From: Atriophallophorus winterbourni
Lineage: Eukaryota; Platyhelminthes; Trematoda; Plagiorchiida; Microphallidae
Assembly: GCA_013407085.1 (NCBI GenBank)
Contig: JACCGJ010004930.1
Span: 1-64,000, forward strand
Reading direction: 5' to 3'
Length of the DNA: 64,000 nucleotides
Numbering within the stretch: the stretch's first letter is position 1; each line of letters starts with the position of its first letter. Positions 32,308 through 41,173 of this stretch are shown one piece after another. The notes under the pieces were generated by a model. It was not told where the DNA came from. It did not search any database and saw only the letters and a program-made list of their open reading frames with translations. The position numbers and the translations under genes are program-made.

Positions 32308-35129
32308 GTAGCCATAACACTGGGAGTCTGGCCCCACACGATAGCGCTCTTTTGTTCTATACAAACGCTTGTAGCATTAGAAATAAATGGGCTGAACTCC
32401 TCTATAGAGTTGACGACACCCGCTGCAAAATTGTGGGTGTCACGGAATCATTGTTGTCTCATGCTGACCACATACCAGCTTCAATCGCGGATAGGTTTAT
32501 AGCCGTAATAAGCGATCGACTCCTGGGTAAGCTAGCTGGAGGGGCGTTGCTCCTTATTGATAACGCTATTCCCTTCGAGAAAAGTATTTTTTTTTCTACA
32601 ACGAATGTGCAGATAATATCTGCCTTGCTCTTACATGGATACACGCGTATAGTTGTAAGCTGCATCTACCGTAGTCCGAGCACTAGTTTGGAAGAAGATG
32701 CTCTTTTGCAACTTCAGCTCTCGTCTCTTTTAGCCGTATCACCACGTGTTGTAATCTTCGGCGATTTTAATCTACCCGAAATAAACTGGGAGTACCAAAC
32801 CTCACATGCCCCAGAAGTCGCGAACGATTTTCTGGACTGGTTACAATCCCATGCACTTTACCAACACGTAAACGAACCAACTAGATTCCGCGAGGGTCAG
32901 TCTCCGTCTATTCTTGACCTAGTTATTTCAACTTCTGAAAGCGGTATACAAAATTTGGTCGTACTGCCACCACTAGGAAAGAGCGACCACGTAGTGTTAG
33001 CCTGCGAGTTACGTCTGTCATTTGGTAAACCCCCACTTAAGATGTCTCGAAGCTTCCATAGGATCGACCCTGCTTCCCTATTACAGGCAGCAGCGCTACT
33101 CCCATGGCAAAACATTGACCATGTGGATGGGATGTGGGGGCAGATCAAGAATAACATCCTTCAACTTCAGGATCGATTCGCTCCTCTCTTACCCGTTCGC
33201 AAAAAAGGTAAACCTCAATGGTGGTCAGCCTCAGTTTCCCGTAGCGTACGTCACCGCGACGCAAAATGGAGGCGTTATAAGCTTACTTCCTCATGTGGGA
33301 CTTGGGCCCGTTACAAAGAAGCGCGAAACATAGCTGTTTCCAAGATACGTGGAGCAAAGATTTCTTTCTAAATAAAACTCGCTCAAGAGGCCCATACTCA
33401 TCCGAAACGTTACTACAGCTACGTTCAATCTAAAGGGTCAACACGAAAAGGTGTATGTACCTTGAGAAGGGACGATGGATCAGCCGTCATTGCAAGCACT
33501 GAAAGGGCTCAATTTTTTTCCGCGCAATTTCACGGCGTACAACGCCGAGATTATAACTCGAATGCATCTGCGCCATCACTCCAATGTGTACTCTCTGATC
33601 GCCCCCTCTGCACTGACCTTACATTCGAGGTACACATTGTTGAGAATATATTGGCCAGCCTAGCTTACAACAAGTCGGCTGGGCCCGATAGCATCCATCC
33701 ACGAATGATCAGACTGCTAGCGCCTATGTTAGCTGTGCCGATCACAGAACTTTTCACATCATCCCTCAGTCAGGGCACCCTTCCTTTAGACTGGAGAACA
33801 GCCGTTGTAGTACCTATCCATAAGGGAGGAGCTTCCTCGGCGGTCAATAATTACCGCCCGGTTAGCCTCACTAGTGTACTATGTAAGGTTATGGAAAGAT
33901 TGATCCGCGATAAAATATGTGGATATCTAACCAAACACTCTCTTTTGAATGGCGCACAACACGGCTTCCTAAAAGGTAGGTCATGTCTGACAAATTTGTT
34001 GAGCTTTCTTAACGAGGTTACTAAGAGGATGGATGATGGTATAGCTGTAGAAGTCTTCTATCTCGACTTTAGTAAGGCTTTCGATTCAGTCAACCATAGG
34101 CTCTTGCTTCTCAAACTCTCAGCCATAGGAGTATCAGGGAACCTTCTGGGCTGGATTCGAGCATTCCTTAGCGACCGTTCCTTTACTGTCAGGGTAGATG
34201 ATACTTACTCCGCAAGTGCGCATGTAACGAGTGGGGTTCCCCAGGGCTCAGTCTTGGGGCCGTTGCTGTTCCTCATCTTCATTGATGATCTAGCCAGCCA
34301 ACTGCGCTCACCCTGTTATATGTTTGCTGACGACGTTAAAATTGTCGGTAGGTCGGATAACTCCGATCTGATAAGTGATGTGGAAGCTGTAACAGCATGG
34401 ACGGGTAAGTGGGACCTTCCCCTTAACCTAGATAAGAGTCACTTGCTCTCTACACTAGCAGGCAATATGATTGTGTCTACGCCCTCAGCTCACACGGAGT
34501 TCCGTAGGGTAAAGTCTACTAAGGACCTAGGAATCGTAGTCTCCGCAAACATTAAGTGGGCTGACCAATGTGCTGCTGCAGCTCAAAGGGCCAGGAGGGA
34601 ACTCTTTCGACTACGTTCAGCCCTCACTTGCAGAAAAGCTGAGGTGCTATTGCCCCTCTACAAGGCAATAGTAAGGCCACATTTAGAATACTGTATCCAG
34701 GCTTGGAAGCCGTATTACCAGAAGGATATAGTGCAGCTAGAAAAGGTACAGAAGCTGGCCACTCGCATGATCGAGCGGTTAGCACACACCAATTATGAAA
34801 ATCGTCTATTAGCACTAGGACTTTTCTCACTTAGGAGGAGGCAACTTAGGGGGGATCTTATAGAGACCTTTAAGGTTGTCAAAGGACTAAGTTGTTTAGA
34901 ATTCGATGACTTCTTCCGGTTCTCTCCTTTGGTTGGTACACGAGGGCACAGTTTTAAGCTAAGTAAACAGCACACCAGGCTCGAATCCAGAACGCACTTC
35001 TTTAGCATCCGTATAGTGAACGCGTGGAACTCACTTCCCGCAGAACTAATCTTGGCAACTTCAGTAATTGCATTCAAACATGGGCTGGACGAACGGTGGC
35101 AGAAGCTCTTCCCGGAGCATTACCCTTAA
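32304..35129 (+). pseudogene. CR1-B ORF2 endonuclease-RT, copy 2 (single TAA)
   Basis: One frame throughout, interrupted only by TAA at 33369-33371 in the linker between endonuclease and RT (copy 1 reads GAA-type sense sequence there). Endonuclease motifs: TNACSIRNK, GVTES, YRSPS, FGDFNLPEINW, ILDLVIS, KSDHVV. RT: AGPDSIHPRMI, FYLDFSKAFDSVNHR, SGVPQGSVLGPLLF, MFADDVKIVG. C-terminal: LEKVQKLATRMI, NSLPAELILAT. The frame starts at TTA in -1 overlap with the ORF1 TAG; no ATG occurs before the endonuclease core. The two fragments split by the stop would be an endonuclease and an RT without initiation signal. Confidence 0.87.
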
Positions 35130-35478
35130 GACTAAATCCCTCATTTTTATGATAAAAAAACAAAAATATTCGAAACATTTTTTGAAACACAAAAAAAGAG
35201 TTTCTTTTTAATTTTTTCGCATTTGTGGAAATAAACTGCTGTCCATCATCTTTTCATTCGATTGGACATGCAACATGCATAACTCTCTCACCTTTTGGTG
35301 ATGAGACATCTCCCATCTTTTATTCACAGTTACACACGCCTGTGTTACTTACGAATCAATCCTGGTAGTGTTTGGTGTTTTCAAGCACACCTCCGAAAGA
35401 ATCTAGGCACTCGTTTCGACTTGGTCGACTATCGCCCTGTGATACTGATACTGATACTGATACTCTATATTCAAGGAG

Positions 35479-35936
35479 CAATCAAATTGAAGCTAATCAC
35501 TTCAATGAAATTTGAATTTAAAAACATCAACCTGATTGGCTGAATATTCTAATATATTTATTATCATTACTATTTAAGAGTAATTGGTGCGGAAATCAGA
35601 CATGTGTTTTGAACTGTGTACCGTTTTACTGATCATATATCATGTTGGTGAGTATGTCAAATTTTCGCTTTTTATCGTAATAAACTCTACTATCTGCGTC
35701 AAACATAAATAATTAACAATGTATTCAGACCTTACAAAATTATCATAAAATCATATCCTTGCTTTTCCGTGATTCTTCGAATTCCCAATTTACTGTCAAC
35801 CGTTTAACATTTAACCAAATTAAAATTTATTTCCTTTTATGATGATATTTATCTTTTCGGGTTTTCTGGTTAAGCCCGTATATCTTGAGTGTGTGATGAA
35901 CAAGAGCGACTACTTGGCACTTAATTATGGTACATA
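35479..35936. other. No gene recognised (unique flank right of tandem duplication)
   Basis: AT-rich, no motif or ORF of note. Confidence 0.5.
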
Positions 35937-36561
35937 ATTAATAATAACATATTCTTGGATATCCAATACATGCAATACATGATCAGTTTATCAAAATTTG
36001 AACAGCAAAAGAAAATAGTACAGTGCAAGTGACCGAAGTGAGCGGGAAAAATTATCAATGACTAATAGAAATAAAATTTCATTTAAATTATGTCAAGATT
36101 TACGAATGGCAAGGATGCAAGAAACAAATGGAGAAGAAATGGAAGGTAATTATTGAAAAAGTGGTGCGAGTTGTAATGAAGTTGTCGTGAAAAAAAAATT
36201 GATAAATAAATTATATATGAATAAATTCATGTTTTTACGGAAATTTTGAATAAGAAGATTGAAAACGGAACATAAATCCAGCGGAATAAAAAAATCTGAG
36301 AAATTTTGGGGGATGAGAGAGGGTGTGGCTAATAGCAGGGAGAAGGCAATAGGGTGCTGTGCTCCAATACTCTTGAAGGATTGTCGACCAATCGAACCAA
36401 AATGTGTTCACCAGCCGGATTTTCGTTATCTGCAGGAGAATGAATCGCATATGGAACAAATCTCGGGCAAGTAGATTTCGAGCCAATTACAGTGATGCTT
36501 CGTTATTCGAAGACACTGGAATATAATGAAAGATTTTCTCTTCACCAACACGGTGAGAGTT
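35937..36561 (-). mobile_element. Family-L LINE 3' end, left part (split by element B)
   Basis: Begins with the family's 3' terminus (AAT-rich tail, TTCTTGGATATCC, then TGCAATACATGATCAG) and runs to CACGGTGAGAG, where gypsy B is inserted. The family continues at 44878 with GGTCATCAAAGT, as in the unbroken copies at 4350 and 62915. Confidence 0.8.
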
Positions 36562-36813
36562 TGTAGGAATTATTCCCAATTGATATAATTCCTTAATAAT
36601 TCCAAAAGTAAGTTTATTTTCATAAACGTTTTCCATCATGATGCCGTGTGTCGTTTTGTTTAAAGCAACTGAACACACGCGCATCCTACAGCGTGAACGT
36701 CTGATAACTTTCCTGGTTCCGAACCACTAATTAATTGTTTCAGATTACTGACCTAGAATATTTCTTCCCTTTCCGGTAATTCACTGCTTGTCCCATCTAC
36801 GACGAGCAATTAT
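36562..36813 (+). repeat. Element B 5' LTR, first part
   Basis: Matches the start of the 3' LTR at 44416; interrupted after ATTAT (36809-36813) by element A. Confidence 0.88.
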
Positions 36814-36995
36814 TGTAACACCGCTTGTTTTGCCTCATCAAAACATTGACCTTGACAATTATTAACTTCCGTTTTCGTTCGTGCGTGCATCATAACGCTC
36901 TGTACACGTTTTGGCTACCGCGATAAACCTTCCATCTCCTGTGCCTTTTCTCCAACGTTCTTGGGGATATTATTGTAGTAACCTGGTCTACTACA
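36814..36995 (+). repeat. Element A 5' LTR
   Basis: 182 bp, TGTAAC...CTACTACA. The same LTR family occurs at 49036-49196, 52466-52651 and 54295-54481. Confidence 0.9.
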
Positions 36996-36998
36996 AAT

Positions 36999-37012
36999 TG
37001 GTGAGCCCGACA
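36999..37012 (+). promoter_or_regulatory. Putative primer-binding site of element A
   Basis: TGGTGAGCCCGACA directly after the 5' LTR. CsRn1-type elements are known to use tRNA-Trp; the match is close with an apparent mismatch in the middle, judged from memory of the tRNA 3' end. Confidence 0.55.
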
Positions 37013-37142
37013 TACACGCATTCTTCGTGTATCTTTTCCGGTACGTCAAAAATTTTTCCGCTTCACATCGGAGTTTTCAGGTAAATTTTTTTTTACCTCG
37101 TTTAATCGTGCATTTTATTTGCATCAATTGCTCCTGTTTATC

Positions 37143-38627
37143 ATGAGTGATTCTAAACGCGTTATTTTGGTTTCGACGGTCATCACAATACCCAGTTTTA
37201 TTTCCCAGGACCCTGAGTATTGGTTTCATTTTTTAGAAACTGAATTTAGTTCTAAAAATATCATTGATGACTACGCCATGTTTTCACAATTAACGCAGAA
37301 ACTCCCCGCGGATGTGTTATTACAGGTACGCGACGCAGTCCTGACTGCACCCATAGGTGACCGCTACCGTATCGTCAAACAAGCCGTGATTTCTCACACG
37401 GTTGCGTCTGAACGATCTAGGCTGCAGCAGTTGTTCGGCAACTTAGAAATTGCCAACAAAAAGCCATCTACCATACTAATGGAGATGCGCCGCCTGCTAG
37501 GGTCATCGCACATGGACGAGTCCTTACTAAAGGAACTATGGCTCCAGCGCTTACCTGAGTGCGTGCAACCCATCTTGGTTGCTGCGAAAAGCACTCCGGT
37601 ATCTGAGCTTGCGGAAATGGCGGACAACATCGCTGAATGTATCCGTCCCTATCCAGATGCCCATGTTTCCACAGTAACCGCAGGACAATCACGCACACAG
37701 GGTACTCCAACGGAAGTCAGCATTGCGGATCTGCTGGCTGAGGTTGCGGCTTTACGCAATGAGGTTCGAAACCTCGCACTCAACAATAAGTCAGTATCTC
37801 GCACCCTATCCCGCCGAAACTCGAGTAGTCATACTCGGTCACCCGTTTGCTGGATACATCGGAAATACGGCGACGATGCGCGGCGTTGCATCAATCCTTG
37901 CGTCCATCGCACATCGGGCCGACAGCTAACGACGACTACTGTCGTCGGCCCGAAGAAATTACCTCGTCATCTCCACATCAAGGAGAAATCCACGGGTCTA
38001 TGTGACGGACCAAAATCCAGTAAAGTCGTTCGCACAAGCGCTAAAGCGCGCGGTAATTGTCAACGCTCAAAAATCCACCGACACACAAAAAGCCCATTAA
38101 GAGCTTTCGTCGAACCGGATAAGCGTTTATCGCACATGCACGTAGACCTCGTTGACCCGCTACCACCTTCAAGTGGCTATACATCTGTCGCCCCTGCTAG
38201 GCAATCACCATTTGCCTATGGAGATAACGTGACGCGCTTGCGACACGTTAGGAGTCGTTTCCACCCACCATCTCCGCGACTTCAAGCCAAACAGTCCCAC
38301 ATGCCGACGGATTTGGCACATTGCCAGTATGTCTTTCTCCGAAACGACATGGTGAAGCAACCTCTTCACCCTCCTTCTGATGGACCATTTAAGATAATTC
38401 GGCGGTCCCAAAAATCAGTTGTGATTGACCGCGCCGGTCGACACGACACGGTCTCGATTGACAGAGTCAAACCAGCGTTCATGGACAATGCAGTTGACTT
38501 AGCTAATCCGCCAGACCCAAACCCAGCACCACCGGTGATAACCCGTACTTTAATCTCGACTATCTCAACGCCTGCCACCACAACATCTAGGCGAGCGAAA
38601 CGGCAACCCGTAAGGTTCGCCGACTAG
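37143..38627 (+). CDS. Gag fused in frame to integrase remnants (element A)
   Basis: Intact 494-residue ORF from ATG 37143. Residues ~1-180 are a gypsy Gag (DPEYWFHFLETEF, LPADVLLQVRDAV, LLKELWLQRLPECVQPILVA). The CHCC box C236-x2-H239-x9-C249-x3-C253 follows. At ~285 (KEKSTGL, where protease would begin) the frame jumps to the integrase zinc-finger end (CQRSKIHRHT, ~306) and the first catalytic-Asp motif HVDLVDPLPP; the rest of the D-D-E core is missing. It resumes at the integrase C-terminal GPF module (DGPFKIIRRSQKSVVIDR, ~413-430). RT, RNase H and protease are absent. It could assemble as Gag but not reverse-transcribe. Confidence 0.85.
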   Translation: MSDSKRVILVSTVITIPSFISQDPEYWFHFLETEFSSKNIIDDYAMFSQLTQKLPADVLLQVRDAVLTAPIGDRYRIVKQAVISHTVASERSRLQQLFGNLEIANKKPSTILMEMRRLLGSSHMDESLLKELWLQRLPECVQPILVAAKSTPVSELAEMADNIAECIRPYPDAHVSTVTAGQSRTQGTPTEVSIADLLAEVAALRNEVRNLALNNKSVSRTLSRRNSSSHTRSPVCWIHRKYGDDARRCINPCVHRTSGRQLTTTTVVGPKKLPRHLHIKEKSTGLCDGPKSSKVVRTSAKARGNCQRSKIHRHTKSPLRAFVEPDKRLSHMHVDLVDPLPPSSGYTSVAPARQSPFAYGDNVTRLRHVRSRFHPPSPRLQAKQSHMPTDLAHCQYVFLRNDMVKQPLHPPSDGPFKIIRRSQKSVVIDRAGRHDTVSIDRVKPAFMDNAVDLANPPDPNPAPPVITRTLISTISTPATTTSRRAKRQPVRFAD

Positions 38628-39918
38628 GTAGCACATTTTAAAGTGTATAATGCCCGTGCATGCTTTACGTACCTCATCACTATAACTCGGTCGTGGCCAT
38701 AAAGCCATGCACCAGAGAGTTTTTTTTTCTTTTTACTTCTCAGGTACACATGCACCCCCAGCTGTGGAAATCGTGGCACGCGCCACCCCGGATCACCGAC
38801 GCTTGTCGCCATCCTATCCGGTTACATGGAATACACGCATCCTTCGTGTATCCCCTCGGTACGCATGTACCTCCCGCTGTGAAAATCGTGGCACGCGCCA
38901 CCCGCGGATCACCGACGCCTGTCGCCATCATCCCGGTAGACCCGAGCACACGCCGCCCAACGCGGGCGATCCAAGACGGTCGTCATTGACCGTGTAGGCA
39001 AGCATGACACTGTCTCAATCGACAGAGTCAAACCGGCTTTCATGGACGAGGAAGTTGTCCCAAATGACCCAACGCCAACCCCGGCACCACTGGTCATTAC
39101 CCCTCCTGTCCCTACTGCTAACCCAGAGCCGGCCACTACAGGAACTAAACGTGCCAAACGGCAACCCGTTCGATTCGCAGATTTTGTTGTAGATAGTTAA
39201 TACTTTCATATCTATCGGCATACACGCGTGCATTATTTCGTACCTCATTCTAATCACTCGGTCGTGGCCCTAAACCCATGCACCAGTGAGTTTTCTTTTT
39301 TTTTTCCCTCAGGTACGCACCCACCCACCGCTGATGCCACCGAATCGCGCACCCTTCCTGGTCCACCTACGCTTGCCCCCAACTCACCCGGTAGCCCTAG
39401 CCACCAACAAGAGCACAATTGTTCCAACACGCCTGTCACGTCACACAAGGTCCTTACCAGCCCAGATTGACGCGCCATCCGATTCTCCTGGCGCGGCCAT
39501 TTACCATCCTTCTTCGGGACACAGGAAATTCTGAGCAGGGACTGTGTTTTCGAAGCTTCTGGTTCTTGTTGTCAAGCCTACGAATGCGCCTGTTTCTGCT
39601 CAAATTGGGTTCATACTAAGACCACGCCAAACGGGAAAATCCCGCTAGCAGCTGTTCACTCCATGTGAGGCGGCTCGGCAGTACGTTCACTCACATGTGA
39701 GACGCTACTTGGCTTAGTCCTGATCGGTTCACCGTACATCCTACTCTCGAACCACCGAAGATCGACCCACGCAGACCGAGCGCCCTGGCTGACTTCTATG
39801 TGACTGGTTGCTGAGAGACTACGTTCCTACCCGGGGTAACCTGACACCCGCCTGCGCCACGCTACTGGCAACTCCCGATCAGAAGTCTTCGTTGACCAGA
39901 CTTCTTGGAGGGGGGCTG
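38628..39918 (+). other. Element A 3' region with a second pol terminus and internal duplications
   Basis: After the ORF stop there is a UTR segment with a 115-bp duplication (GGTACACATG at 38743, GGTACGCATG at 38858), as in element F. It then runs into a second copy of the pol end (VVIDRVGKHDTVSIDRVKPAFMDEE ... AKRQPVRFADF, ~38970-39200) followed by a second UTR version as in the fragment at 48253. Two conserved polypyrimidine runs ending in CAG occur before 38743 and 39313. Confidence 0.7.
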
Positions 39919-40100
39919 TGTAACACCGCTTGTTTTGCCTCATCAAAACATTGACCTTGACAATTAATTAACTTCCGTTTTCGTTCGTGCGTGCATCATA
40001 ACGCTCTGTACACGTTTTGGCTACCGCGATAAACCTTCCATCTCCTGTGCCTTTTCTCCAACGTTCTTGGGGATATTATTGTAGTAACCTGCTCTACTAT
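39919..40100 (+). repeat. Element A 3' LTR
   Basis: 182 bp, near-identical to 36814-36995; last bases differ (CTACTAT instead of CTACTACA). Confidence 0.88.
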
Positions 40101-40311
40101 ATTATCCCGCTGAAGAAATAACACGGGTCAAGTTCATTGTTAGCAATAATCCGAGTGAACAACACAAGGATTTCGTACGTCTGTTGTTGACATAGTGTAT
40201 TCTCTTGCATGAATATAATTATATATATTCATACATAATTTCATACACTTCCATTAATTAGCAACACTTATAACAATTCTTATTAACGTAAAGTTCGGCT
40301 TATCCGCTACA
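40101..40311 (+). repeat. Element B 5' LTR, second part
   Basis: Resumes with ATTATCCCGCTG and ends TTATCCGCTACA; matches 44666-44877. Confidence 0.88.
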
Positions 40312-40359
40312 AACTGGTGAGCCCGTTTTCAAATTTTTTCCCTTCATTTTATATTCATT

Positions 40360-41173
40360 ATGTCGTCCGGCGACGAAACCGCTATCAACTCTAACGTCAG
40401 ATTGCCACCTTTCGGGATGTCAGACCCGAGAGTGTGGTTTCTTTTGGTCGAAGCTCAGTTCGAGAGCTATCGCATCAAATCACAAGACATGAAGTTTGCT
40501 AAGGTCACCGCTAACCTTCCTACGGAAGTTGTATCCTAAGTGATCGATGTCTTGGATCCGAAACCGTTAGACCATCCCTACGACAAACTGAAGGCTGCCA
40601 TTCTACAACGCTTCGGCACGTCCAACGCAACTCGCATGCAACAACTTCTCCAGATAACGGAGTTGGGCGATCGAATAACCTTCGCAACTGTTGCGGCATA
40701 TGCGCACGCTCGCTGGCGGCAACAATGTCAGTGACGATGTGCTAATGCACTTTTGGATCAAGTGCCTTCCTGCTCACACGAGGTCTTTCGTAGCCATACA
40801 AGAAAGCGAAGCATCGTTGGAGAAATTGGCACTCGCCGCCGACAAGGTACATGAGTGCCAAACAAGCAACGCCCAAGTACATGTGGTGACCAAAGACACG
40901 CCACAAACCCCAACGGACCAACGTTTCGCTCGAATCGAGGACGCAATCGAACGTCTTGCACTGTCAATACAGACGACGTATCAACAGCGTAAACCTCAAC
41001 AGCAAAAACGTCGTCCCCAAAACAACCGCGCAAACGCTTCGCGCCAGGCTGCCAACACAGGTTTCTGCAAGTACCATAAACAGTTTGGTGCTGACGCCAG
41101 GCACTGTGTGCAGCCCTGTTCCTTCCCCAACTCCAGTCACGCTAAAGCGGGAAAAGAGCAGGCCAGCCAGTAA
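40360..41173 (+). pseudogene. Element B Gag (CHCC type)
   Basis: Starts MSSGDETAINSNVRLPPFGM at 40360, hits an in-frame TAA at 40537, continues VIDVLDPKPLDHPYDKLK and shifts frame near 40680-40735 (AYAHARW to SDDVLMHFWIKCLP). It ends with CKYHKQFGADARHCVQPC, C-x2-H-x9-C-x3-C. The start is shared with the element at 63907. Structural protein, no longer expressible as one chain. Confidence 0.82.

Larger units (their letters stand above)
30685..35463 (+). mobile_element. CR1-B LINE, copy 2, near full length, one stop in ORF2
   Basis: Duplicate of 17749-22528: leader, intact ORF1 (31150-32307), ORF2 (32304-35129) with a single stop, 3' UTR, and TGATAC x4 tail at 35440-35463. The best-preserved LINE in the window. 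Confidence 0.88.
22541..35478. repeat. Tandem duplication unit, copy 2 (~12.94 kb)
   Basis: Direct repeat of 9602-22540. It starts inside the RTE LINE at AGCCTCTGCC and ends with TCAAGGAG at 35478, followed by unique CAATCAAATT. AG is common to both breakpoints. Confidence 0.95.
36814..40100 (+). mobile_element. Small gypsy element A with ATTAT target duplication
   Basis: 3.29-kb LTR element inserted in B's 5' LTR. LTRs of ~182 bp at 36814-36995 and 39919-40100 (TGTAACACCGC...), nearly identical. Flanked by ATTAT at 36809-36813 and 40101-40105; the uninterrupted version of the site is visible in B's 3' LTR near 44666. PBS-like TGGTGAGCCCGAC at 36999; polypurine-like GGAGGGGGG before the 3' LTR. 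It lacks RT, RNase H and most of integrase, so it is non-autonomous. Confidence 0.9.
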
